A DNA stretch of 64,000 nt from Planctomycetota bacterium. Lineage in GTDB: Bacteria; Planctomycetota; UBA1135; GCA-002686595. The notes under the pieces are model-generated. The model was not told the origin of the DNA, ran no database searches, and worked only from the letters and a program-made list of their open reading frames with translations. The stretch is taken from NCBI GenBank assembly GCA_002683825.1, contig NYUD01000061.1:1-64000 (forward strand), given 5' to 3'. The position numbers and the translations under genes are program-made. Numbering within the stretch: position 1 is the stretch's first letter; each line of letters starts with the position of its first letter. This document shows, piece by piece, positions 45,003 to 53,900 of the stretch.

Positions 45003-45676
45003 GCGCTCCTCCCGGGCCTGCGGAGAACCCACTCGGCTGCACCGGTGACGGCCAGAGCGAAGACGATGGCGAGCAGCGAAAGCACCATGGCTTCGCGATC
45101 CCGAAAGTCCTCTATGCGCGTGAAGATGGCCATCGAAAGCGTCTGGGTGCGACCGGGGACGTTGCCCGCGACGAGAACCGTCGCCCCGAATTCTCCAAGG
45201 GCGCGTACAAAGGCGAACGCCAATCCGTGCAGAATCCCGCCGCGCGCGAGGGGCAGCGTGATCTCACGAAACACCCGCACCGGCGTCGCGCCCAGGCTGG
45301 CGGCCACCTGTTCCTGACGGAGCGGAACCACGTCGAATCCCCGCTCCGCCCCGAGCACAGCCAACGGGAACGCCATGACAGAGGCAGCGATGACGGCGGC
45401 CTTCCAGGTCAGCAAGAACGAGCCGCCCAGCAACACCGCCAGCCCTTCGCCCAGCGCCGTGTTCTTCGAAAACAGGGTGAGCAGAAGAAAGCCCACCGCC
45501 ACCGGGGGTAGCACCATCGGAAGGGAAACGAATGTGCGTAGCAGGGTGCGTCCTCGAAAACGAACGCGCGAAAGCACATACCCGACTGCGATGGCGGGCA
45601 CGGCGATCAGCACCGTTGCCAGCAGGCTGACCTGAAGGCTCAGTCCTGCGATGCTCGCGATCTCGCTGAGCTTCAT
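44999..45676 (-). CDS. modB: molybdate-type ABC transporter permease
   Basis: 225 residues, five to six membrane helices, the usual ModB length. The ATG at 45676 lies 10 nt after modA and is preferred over the 78-codon upstream extension, which has no coding character. The cytoplasmic EAA coupling loop is seen in VAASLGATPVRVFREITLP. LPPVAVGFLL and RALGEFGATVLVAG are family landmarks. Forms the channel for molybdate with ModC. Overlaps modC by 4 nt. Confidence 0.88.
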   Translation of the reverse strand: MKLSEIASIAGLSLQVSLLATVLIAVPAIAVGYVLSRVRFRGRTLLRTFVSLPMVLPPVAVGFLLLTLFSKNTALGEGLAVLLGGSFLLTWKAAVIAASVMAFPLAVLGAERGFDVVPLRQEQVAASLGATPVRVFREITLPLARGGILHGLAFAFVRALGEFGATVLVAGNVPGRTQTLSMAIFTRIEDFRDREAMVLSLLAIVFALAVTGAAEWVLRRPGRSA

Positions 45677-45686
45677 GGGGCGAGGT

Positions 45687-46484
45687 TCAGCCCTCGAGCG
45701 TGCTGAAGCCCAGGGCGAGACCCGTGCGATCCGCACCGCCGGCCACCAACCAATCGGCAAAACTCCAAGCCGCCTCGTTCCGTGCCGATCGAGCGACACC
45801 CACTCGATAGCGGATTCTAGGCTCTTCCAAGGGGCCGGCCGTCCAAACGCACCGCACACGGGCGGCACGATTTGCTTCCGAGCGATACACGAAGGCATAT
45901 TCGGCCGCACCGGCCTCGACCAGCCCCAGTACGGCGCGCGCGTTGCGTCCGTAAACGAAACGCGATGCGAGCGCGTCCAGCCCGTTCCCGGTCAGCCATG
46001 CCCGGGCATAACGGCCGGCGGGAACCTCCGGAGCTCCCAGGGCGATCGCACCTTCGCGGTTCAAGGGCTCGCCAAGAAGATCGCGTGGATGGGAGATGCC
46101 GGCCGCCTTGTCAGCTCGCGCCACCAGCGCGAGTCGATTGCCCAGGAAGGCCCGGTACTCGCCTCGGCCCCACCCCTCGACGCGAAGAAGCGAGCGCTCG
46201 TCCGCCGAGACGAACACGTCGAACTCGGCGCCGGCCCGGATCTGCCGCGCCAGGGTCGACGAAGCGTCGAAAGAAAAATCCAGGGCCGTGGGATCAAAAC
46301 CGGGAGCGCAAGTCTCGAAGAGTTCGCGCGTGGAGGATGCGGCGGCCACCAACACTCGAGCGTCGGCGCGGGATGCACGGCATCCCGCAAGGCCCGTTGT
46401 GATCAGGGCTCCTCCGCAAAGAAGCCATTCACGACGGCTCCTCTCGCGCAGAGATCCGAAGGCACAACTCATGGAGGGAACCAT
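45687..46484 (-). CDS. modA: molybdate-type ABC transporter substrate-binding lipoprotein
   Basis: 265 residues. A Tat-like signal (SRREWLL, Arg17-Arg18) runs into a lipobox LAGC with Cys35, so it is probably a Tat-exported lipoprotein. The mature protein has the ModA fold: VLVAAASSTRELFETCAP (first oxyanion-binding Ser residues), DFSFDASSTLARQIRAGAEF, DVFVSADERSL and YGRNARAVLGLVEAGAAEYA. Binds molybdate or tungstate and hands it to ModB. A Met four codons in could also be the start. It is 46 nt downstream of the FecR gene, so probably co-transcribed with the sigma factor. Confidence 0.85.
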   Translation of the reverse strand: MVPSMSCAFGSLRERSRREWLLCGGALITTGLAGCRASRADARVLVAAASSTRELFETCAPGFDPTALDFSFDASSTLARQIRAGAEFDVFVSADERSLLRVEGWGRGEYRAFLGNRLALVARADKAAGISHPRDLLGEPLNREGAIALGAPEVPAGRYARAWLTGNGLDALASRFVYGRNARAVLGLVEAGAAEYAFVYRSEANRAARVRCVWTAGPLEEPRIRYRVGVARSARNEAAWSFADWLVAGGADRTGLALGFSTLEG

Positions 46485-46530
46485 AGCTCAAACGAGCTCA
46501 AGGCGCATCGCTGGGATCCAAGCGAAGAAA

Positions 46531-47538
46531 CTAAAGCTCCGAGGTTCCGTCGGCATAGCGACGTAGTCCGTCGCTGTGTGCATCGTCCGGTTCCTGCGCA
46601 ACGATCGCAGCCGCGGCCCTGGGATTCTCCGGTATGTAGAAGCGCTTGCCCTGTTCCACCTGCAGCCACCGGGATTGGTCGTCCCGCTCATTGCGTACTC
46701 CGACGGTGCCCTCCGATACGCAGACACAGAAGCCCTCCTCACCGCGCTTGACGCCGAGGGTGGTACCGCGGACCTCGACGTCCCCCAGATCCGTCACGAT
46801 GCGAATTTGATTGCCGGGATAGCCGGGCGTCGTTCTCAGGTAGAACTCGCCCGAATGGAGGCTCAGGAAGATCGGCTGGGTTCCATCGAGGGGCGGCAGG
46901 TCCGCCAGCGCGACCTGGGTGCCGGGCAACACCCGAACCTCCAGACCGGCGTCCAGACGCAGGGTCAGGGTGTTTCCGCCGGAGTTGAGGGTTCCGGAAC
47001 GCGACAGGGCGGCGCCGAGCCGCCGGTTCTCCGAGGGACGGAAAGAGGCCCCATCCAGGGTGACCGGCCCATCCCCCCGGAACTCGACGTTCCAGGTTGG
47101 ATCCCTGGGTAGAAACGCGATGAACAGAATGGCCGCCGCAGCCGCAAAGGGCAGGAGCAACCTCAACAGACGCCCTTCTCGCCAGGCCGTTCCTTGCCCT
47201 TCTTTTCGCGCCTCGGATGGGGATGGGTCGAGCACATCCTCCACGCCCGGGCCCGCCGGGAGCTCGTCCCGGGTCCCCTCGACGAACCGCTCGCGCAATG
47301 CAGCGCGAAACCTCTCGTCGGCCGGAGGTGCGAGCGGTTCGGTCGCTATTTTCTGTTCGAGTCTGAACTTCAACCGCCCGCAAGTACGAGCCTCTTCGGG
47401 GTCCTGTGACGTCGTTTTTTTCTCTTGCTCGAAGAGGGTTTGGCGCACGCGCCGTCGCAGAGCTCGCGAAGCTCGGGGGAGAGGCACCCGGCGCCGCAGA
47501 AGCTCCTCGAGTTGGGGGTGGGGGTCTTCAGGATCCAC
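46531..47538 (-). CDS. FecR-domain membrane protein, putative anti-sigma partner
   Basis: 335 residues. A cytoplasmic N-terminal region of about 120 residues, rich in Arg/Glu helices (LPRASRALRRRVRQTLFEQE; PADERFRAALRERFVEG), is the likely sigma-binding part. One membrane helix follows (124-143), then an extracytoplasmic FecR domain (LDAGLEVRVLPGTQVALADL; IVTDLGDVEVRGTTLGVK; CVCVSEGTVGVRN). Starts 16 nt after the ECF sigma gene, the usual arrangement for a membrane-bound regulator. What signal it senses is unknown. Confidence 0.85.
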   Translation of the reverse strand: MDPEDPHPQLEELLRRRVPLPRASRALRRRVRQTLFEQEKKTTSQDPEEARTCGRLKFRLEQKIATEPLAPPADERFRAALRERFVEGTRDELPAGPGVEDVLDPSPSEARKEGQGTAWREGRLLRLLLPFAAAAAILFIAFLPRDPTWNVEFRGDGPVTLDGASFRPSENRRLGAALSRSGTLNSGGNTLTLRLDAGLEVRVLPGTQVALADLPPLDGTQPIFLSLHSGEFYLRTTPGYPGNQIRIVTDLGDVEVRGTTLGVKRGEEGFCVCVSEGTVGVRNERDDQSRWLQVEQGKRFYIPENPRAAAAIVAQEPDDAHSDGLRRYADGTSEL

Positions 47539-47554
47539 GGTGATCTACGGGCCG

Positions 47555-48172
47555 CTAGGACCCGCCCTCGGTATGAACGCGCCAGGCGGGTCCGAGGGCG
47601 GCTCTCAAGGCCTCCAGAGCCCGAGAATAGCGCTTGCGAACCGCCACTTCGCTCCGGCCCAGCACCTCGCCGATCGCTTCGAAGGAAAGCCCCTCATAGA
47701 CGCGCAGGAGCACCGCCATGCGCATCCCCTCGGGCAACTCGTCCACCGCATCCCGGAGGATAGCGCTCAGCTCGTTCTCGGCGAGGTCGCTATCAGGTCG
47801 ATGTTCCCCGGCCGAAAGTCCGAGCAGGGCAGCGTCGCGCTCGACGCTCACATCCTTGCGGCCCTCGCGATGCCGGTGCGAGCGCCAGTGGTCGCGCACC
47901 CTGTTCGTGGCGATGGTAAAGACCCACGGCCGCAGTTCGCGCTCGGGATCGTAGGTGGAGAACGCGAGCTGGATGTGCAGAAAGACATCTTGGGTCAGGT
48001 CCTCCGCCAGTTGCTCGTCGTTCACCAGGCGCCGAACGTAGCCGTAGACCCGATCGAAGTAGGCATCGAAGAAGGACTCCAGGGCCACGGGATCAAGCCG
48101 GGGCAGCCGCTCGCGCAACTGTGGCGGAAACGGGGCCGGCGTGGGATCGGCGTCGGTCATCGCGGAGTTCAC
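47555..48172 (-). CDS. ECF-type RNA polymerase sigma factor
   Basis: 205 residues. Region 2 (about 27-95: LESFFDAYFDRVYGYVRRLV, LAEDLTQDVFLHI, RPWVFTIATNRVRDHWR) and region 4 (about 140-200: LPEGMRMAVLLRVYEGLSFE, AIGEVLGRSEVAVRKRYSRA) are complete. It directs RNA polymerase to a specific promoter set, probably under control of the FecR-domain protein encoded next. The ATG overlaps the stop of the upstream GT-C gene (ATGA). No autoregulatory promoter is evident, since transcription must start upstream of the glycosyltransferase gene or inside it. Confidence 0.9.
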   Translation of the reverse strand: MNSAMTDADPTPAPFPPQLRERLPRLDPVALESFFDAYFDRVYGYVRRLVNDEQLAEDLTQDVFLHIQLAFSTYDPERELRPWVFTIATNRVRDHWRSHRHREGRKDVSVERDAALLGLSAGEHRPDSDLAENELSAILRDAVDELPEGMRMAVLLRVYEGLSFEAIGEVLGRSEVAVRKRYSRALEALRAALGPAWRVHTEGGS

Positions 48173-49584
48173 CGTAAACTCTTCCCAAGCACGGTGTCAG
48201 ACACTTTCCTGCCTCCCAGGGCGGAAAATAGCCTTTCGACACCCGCCCCGGCAAACAAACACAGCACGGGAACGATCGGCAGGAGGAAGCGAAACTTCAC
48301 CGAGACCAGGAACAAGCCCGCCAGAAAGGACAGGCCGAACAGGGAAAGCAGCCGCCAACCCGGGCGACTCCAGGCTCGATGAAGGCCGTAAAGGGCCATG
48401 GCCAGCATGAGAAACCAAAGCCCGCGTCCAAACGTAGCGAGGGCGTTCATCCACGCGGGCGGAGTCGCGCCCCAGCGGCCGCGAAACGAGAGCGATTGCT
48501 CGAGAGAGGACTCCGAGAAGAAGAAGAGCTGGAGCGTTTGCTCGAGCTGATCCCACAGCACCGAGGGAAGGTGTTCGCGAACGTAGCGCAGTGTGCGTTC
48601 GCGAGCCAAACGCTCGCGCTCGGCGGGTTGATCCGCGGCGGCGAAGTACGCAAGACTCTTCTCGACGAGCGGCTCGAAACGCGCAGCGCCCTCGCCCTTG
48701 AAGTCCTCGGTGTTCAGCGTGAGTCCCAGCTCCAGATTCCACCAGCGGTTGGCGGACAGGCGTGCACCGTGGCCGGCTCGGGCGTTGGCCAGAATCTGCG
48801 GAACCAACACCAGTGCCAGAGGCGCCAGGAAAACGAGGGCGGGGATTGCCGAGCGAGCGCCCCTCCTTGCCCGAGAGGCCAGGGAGGCGTCGGGCGCGAC
48901 GAACTTTTCGTCCCTCCAGGCCGAGAGAAAGAGGGCCGGCGGTATCAGCGGCAAGAAGACCTGCAAACTGCCCTTGGAGAAAAGCGCAAGACCAAGAGCC
49001 AAGCCAGCGAGGGCGAGGGCGTAGAGGCGCTTGGCTTGCAGATAGAAGATCAGACCAAGAAGCCCGAGGGAGGCGAGGCAAAGGTGCAGGAGCTCGGGCC
49101 AGAGGGAATGAACGTGAAAACCTACCTGGGGTAGGAGCCCGAGAAACAATACGGACGCCAGGCCTCCGCGTGACGACAGCCCCAGGGTCCGGGCCGTGGC
49201 ATAGACGGCGGTCAATGCCAGCAGAAGGAGGGGAATCTGAAAGAGGCCGACCCGCAGCACGAGTTTCGCCGCCGACGCCACCATCTCCTGTGGTTGGGCA
49301 GGGATCCCCCGGCTGTCCGCGAATTGGGCGAAGACCCGCGTTGCCAGCTGGGGGCGGTGGTCAAATCCGAACGTGCCGGGCAAGAAACCCGTTCGCCCCT
49401 CGAAGGCTTCCTGCGTCGCAAAGGCCCAGTAGTGCGTCTCGTCCCCCCAAACCCTCGGCTCGGGCTGCAGTCCCCGGAAGACCAGGTGGAGCAGGCCCAG
49501 GCACGCGAGCAGTACGCCCAGTCCGAAGAGCTCGCGTCTGGTCGGGCGGCAGCACGAAACCGAGGCCGAGGGCGGGACGGACAT
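48169..49584 (-). CDS. GT-C fold membrane glycosyltransferase (GT39-like)
   Basis: 471 residues, about 10 membrane helices. The first outer loop carries RVWGDETHYWAFA, with the Asp-Glu pair expected of dolichyl-phosphate-mannose-type mannosyltransferases. SLWPELLHLCLASLG and ALGLALFSKGSLQVFLPLIP match the GT39/PMT_2 pattern. It probably adds a sugar from a polyprenyl carrier to a lipid or protein outside the membrane. First gene of a minus-strand run; its end overlaps the sigma factor start by 4 nt. Divergent from the sulfatase gene, 38 nt apart, so the promoters must overlap. Confidence 0.8.
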   Translation of the reverse strand: MSVPPSASVSCCRPTRRELFGLGVLLACLGLLHLVFRGLQPEPRVWGDETHYWAFATQEAFEGRTGFLPGTFGFDHRPQLATRVFAQFADSRGIPAQPQEMVASAAKLVLRVGLFQIPLLLLALTAVYATARTLGLSSRGGLASVLFLGLLPQVGFHVHSLWPELLHLCLASLGLLGLIFYLQAKRLYALALAGLALGLALFSKGSLQVFLPLIPPALFLSAWRDEKFVAPDASLASRARRGARSAIPALVFLAPLALVLVPQILANARAGHGARLSANRWWNLELGLTLNTEDFKGEGAARFEPLVEKSLAYFAAADQPAERERLARERTLRYVREHLPSVLWDQLEQTLQLFFFSESSLEQSLSFRGRWGATPPAWMNALATFGRGLWFLMLAMALYGLHRAWSRPGWRLLSLFGLSFLAGLFLVSVKFRFLLPIVPVLCLFAGAGVERLFSALGGRKVSDTVLGKSLR

Positions 49585-49622
49585 CGGCGGTACGATACGG
49601 TATCGTCGAGGACCCGGTGAGA

Positions 49623-50933
49623 ATGCTACGCCACGTTTCCCCGATCCTCCTCCTTGTCACGTTCGGCGCGTGTGCTCCGGAGCAGCGCGCGGATGCGGCA
49701 CGACCCAACATCGTGCTCCTGATTTCCGACGACCAGGACAACGCGCACCTGGGGTTTCAGGGGCATCCGCTCGCCCATTCGCCGAACATCGATCGTCTGG
49801 CGGAGGCCGGCATGATCTTTTCGACGATGCACACCCCCCCGCGTTGTCGCCCCTCCTTGGCCGTGCTTCTTTCCGGTCGCTGGCCCCACCAGTCGGGCAT
49901 CTATGCGAACCGGCACGGGGGCGCTCTCGACCCACAGGGGTCCCTTCCCAACCGGCTACGCAACGCGGGCTACGCAACCTTCGCCGGCGGCAAGTACTGG
50001 GAGCAAGCCGCAGGCGCGATGGGTTTCGACGCACCCGCACAACCCGACCGGATGTTCGGTCGCGCGGGCCAGGACGAGCTTTTCGCCTTCATCGACGAAC
50101 ACGCCGGCAAGCAGCCGCTGTTCATCTGGTGGGCTCCCGCGCTACCGCATACGCCGCACGATCCGCCCATGCGATATCAGGACCTGATCGATCCTGAGAA
50201 GATCGACGTTCCCTCCTGGTTGCCGCAGGCGACACTGGATGTGTTCCGCCAGTACGAACACATGAGCCTGGCCATGGGTGCATGGCTGGACGACGAAATC
50301 GGCAAGCTCGTCCAAAAATTCAGGAGTGCCGGTCTCTATGAAAACACGCTCTTGCTCTTCCTGATCGACAACGGCTGGAGCAACGGTCTGGTTGCCAAAG
50401 GCTCCCCGTTCGAAAAGGGGATCAGCACACCGCTCGTCGCCACATGGCCCGCGCGCATCGCCCCGGGGAAACGAAACTCCGCCATGATCGAATCGATCGA
50501 TCTGTTTCCCACGATCCTGGAAGCAGCCGGTCTCGAGGTTCCGGAGAGCTATCCGGGAACGAGCCTGCTGGGTGCCCTGGAGGGCGAGCCCTTTCAGGGC
50601 CGTCGGACGATCTGCGGCGCCATCTACGGCCGCGGCGCGACGCCCGGCGAGCAACCCGAGCTCGACGTCTATGCCCTGTATGCGCGCACGACCCGCTGGA
50701 AGTACATCTACTACCTGGGGCCGGTCGACGAAGGGGTCTGGTCGATCATGAAGATCACGCCGCTGGCGGACATGATCCGCCAGCGAGGGGACGAGGATCT
50801 CTTCGATCTGGCAGCGGACCCGCTGGAGCTCGACGATCTGGCCGACGATGCTTCAAGACGCGCGCTCATGGATGGCCTTCGGGCGCAAGCGCTCACATGG
50901 TGGCGGCAATCGGGTGGAGTTCCCCTGGAGTGA
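49623..50933 (+). CDS. sulfatase, putative lipoprotein
   Basis: 436 residues from ATG 49623, which has GAGGA 9 nt upstream; a GTG two codons earlier is also possible. The much longer open frame upstream is antisense to the GT-C gene and rejected. Signal peptide ISPILLLVTFGAC-like, with Cys17. Metal ligands Asp36-Asp37 in LLISDDQDN. The active-site motif CRPSL (75-79) has the formylglycine Cys and Pro-Ser, but Leu replaces the last Arg of CxPxR. FLIDNGWSNG gives the other metal ligands. It is the only one of the three sulfatase-fold proteins here with the catalytic Cys, so most likely a true sulfatase on sulfated glycans. Ends 5 nt before the convergent CRTAC1-type gene. Confidence 0.86.
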   Translation: MLRHVSPILLLVTFGACAPEQRADAARPNIVLLISDDQDNAHLGFQGHPLAHSPNIDRLAEAGMIFSTMHTPPRCRPSLAVLLSGRWPHQSGIYANRHGGALDPQGSLPNRLRNAGYATFAGGKYWEQAAGAMGFDAPAQPDRMFGRAGQDELFAFIDEHAGKQPLFIWWAPALPHTPHDPPMRYQDLIDPEKIDVPSWLPQATLDVFRQYEHMSLAMGAWLDDEIGKLVQKFRSAGLYENTLLLFLIDNGWSNGLVAKGSPFEKGISTPLVATWPARIAPGKRNSAMIESIDLFPTILEAAGLEVPESYPGTSLLGALEGEPFQGRRTICGAIYGRGATPGEQPELDVYALYARTTRWKYIYYLGPVDEGVWSIMKITPLADMIRQRGDEDLFDLAADPLELDDLADDASRRALMDGLRAQALTWWRQSGGVPLE

Positions 50934-50938
50934 TGCTC

Positions 50939-53900
50939 CTAGCGAATCCCCTCCAGGAGAGCCCGCGCCTCGCTGTGGTCGGGCTTCAGAGCCAGGGCCC
51001 GGCGCAAAGGCGCCTTCGCCTCCTCCGGGCGGCCCAGTTTCACGAGCGTCGAACCCAGGAGATAGTTGGCGCGCCAGTGATCGCTGCGCACCTTCACCGC
51101 ACGCTGAAGTAGCGCAAGCGCTTCGGTCAGTTTCTCCTGGCGGAGCAAGAGTGTGGAGAGCCGCAACAACGTCGTCGCGTGAGCCGGCCGGAGGCGCAAG
51201 ATTTCACGATAGACCTCGGCCGCATCCTCCTCGCGTCCGCTGCGTTCCAGGTTTTCCCCGCGGCTTTGCCGCCAACGCATGGCCATCGGCTCGATCTCGT
51301 ACATGAGGGCGTAGAGTTCCGCAGCCGCAGCATGGCGCTCCTCCTTCTCCAGTTGCCTGCTGAGATCCTCCGCAAGCTGCAAGTACTTCCGCCGTCCACC
51401 CGCGTCTTCAACGAGTTCACCGGGAACCTCGAGGGTTCTAAAGACCGCAGCCGCGGCCTCCGTCAAGCCGTGGTCGCGCAGTTCCCGCACCAGCCGAATC
51501 GTGACCCCGAGCATTTCGAAGGAGGTGAAGAGCCAGCGCCCTTCCAGGGGGGAGGCTGCATATCGCAGCTCCAGCGGGGAGGCATCTTCCAGCTCGAGGT
51601 CGGAAAACAGCTGGTCGACATCGAGCGGCCCCTTGTAGATCACGGAGATCCCGCCAGAGGCGGTGATGAGGAAGCTCGCCGGCAACGGCAGCGGCCTCCT
51701 GCGGATCAGCATCGAGCGCTGGATCAGGTCCAGAGCATCGAGCAATTCATTCGTTGTAAAACCGGCTTCGAAGGGCCAATCGATACGTTCAAGGAGCGCC
51801 CGCGCAGCATCGTGATCCTCCTCGAGGTCAACGCTGAGGGCGAGCACGGAGAGACCGCGCTCTTCGAATTCGTCGGCGCGGCGCGTGAACTCCGTCATCT
51901 CGACCAGGCACGGTGCGCAACTGCTGGCCCACAGGTTGAGAAGGAGCGAGCGCCCCGGTTCCCGCCGGGTCCGGACGCGCTGCAGCTCTTCCGACAGCGT
52001 CCGATAGTCCAGCGGCGGCATGGACGGGCGCGCGGCCAAAACGATGCGCGCCTTTCCCGTTGCAACGGGAGCCTTCAGATTCTCTCCCTTGAGCGACAGC
52101 GTTCTCTCGGGCGGCTGCCAGAGTTGTGGTGCCTCACCGCCTTGGACGAGCAGGTACTGGCGGTTCTTCTCCAGGCCGGAAAATTCCTCCTTCTCTCCGC
52201 CCGACCAGTGCACCACGACGCGTTCGATTTGCCGAGCCCGGCCGAGGCCGAAGTGGAGCCACTTCGTGGATTGGGAGAGGTAGCCGTCGCCGGCGTGCAA
52301 CGTGCGCACAAGGCGGTCGCTGGACTCCCCGCTCAGGTAGACCTCGACGCGCGCCCCGATCCCGTCGCGATTGGTGGACGTACCGCGCAGGCGCAGAGAC
52401 AGGAATCCGTTGTCGCCAGCCAGGCGGTTGTGCAGGAAGCGCACCTGTGGCGCTGAACGGTTCTTGAACCAGATATCGACCGCGCCATCGAAATCCCAGT
52501 CGACCAGGGCGAGTCCGCGCGCATCGTCCTTGAAGTTCGCTCCGCTGATCCCGGACACGTCCGAGAAGCGCCGGCCGTCCAGATTGAGAAAGACGCAGTT
52601 GGCCTCTCTGCCGCTCCAGCTCATCCCCTCGCGCATCAGGCGGTAAGTGGCCTTCCAGCCGCTGCGATAGTCTTTCTGATCACCCTCGGCTTCCGCCGTG
52701 GTCGGCGATTGCGCCACGACCTGGCGCCAGAAGAAGCTTCACAAGTCCGCTGGATCGTCGCTGGTTACCAGGCCGTTGGCCACCAAGATGTCCTGGCGCG
52801 TGTCGTTGTTCAAATCACACAACTTGGACGACCAGGCCCAACGCCCCATCGTGATTCCCGCTTCGAGACTGACGTCGCGAAACGTGCCGTCCGCGGAGTT
52901 GGAGAAAAGAGAGTTCCCTCGGGCGTGACGCCGGAACTGCGAGAGCGTCGATTCGTCCGCAGCAGACTTGAAGTTTCTCTGGTAGGCGATGCGGTTGCCC
53001 GCACTCGAGAACATGTTGCTGACGTGCAGGTCCATCCAGCCGTCGTTGTCGACGTCCCCCCAGGAAACTCCCATACCGGCAGAAATGTCCTCAACACCCG
53101 CCTTTCCGGCAATGTCGCGAAAACGCCCGTTCTCGAATTCGTAGAGGTTGTTGCGGCCGAAATCGTTGGCGACGTACAGATCTAGGTCGCCGTCGTTATC
53201 GAAGTCCTCCCAGGAAACTGCGAAGCTGAAACGCCGGTTGTTTTCATCCAGGCCACTCTCGAGGGTGACATCCGTGAACACCCAGTGGGAGCCCCGACTG
53301 TCGTTACGCAGGAGCACGTTGGGCTCGCCGTTGTTGGCATCGTGATACGGCAACGGAGCGACGCCGCTACCATCGGGAATCTTGTAAGCGCAACCGTAGA
53401 TGTCCAGGTCGCCATCGCCGTCGTAGTCGGCCGCTGCAAGGGAGTGCAGCTGTGCATAGGGCTGCAGCCAGCGCCTCTCGAACTTGGCGCGTCCGTTGTT
53501 TTCAAACAGGATCAAGATCGCCGAGGTGGCCAGCAGGAGATCCTGATCCCCGTCGTTGTCGATGTCGATGAGCAGAGCCCCGCGGCTGGGGTCGAGAAAA
53601 TCGACACCCGCACTCGCTGAAGCATCCCGCACGGTGCCATCCAGGTTCTGGATGAACAGCCGGTTGGGAAGGCCTCCCGCCTGGCAGACATAGACGTCCT
53701 CCAGGCCGTCTCCATCGACGTCGCCGATGGCGATCCCCTGGTGTCCGAGGAGCGACCCAAAAACCATTCCCTGGATGCCCCCCAGCCAATTCTCGACGTG
53801 GACCCCGAGGTGCTTGGAGTAGACCTCGGAACCCGCAAAGACCGATTCCGTGCAATCCTCGAAGAAAAGCCCTCTGTGCGAACGGTTCTCGGTGTACCGA

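Noticed and set aside
48762-49622. N-terminal extension of the plus-strand sulfatase frame by about 290 residues
   Set aside because: It is antisense to the GT-C glycosyltransferase, Arg/Pro-rich without motifs, and the signal peptide begins at 49623.
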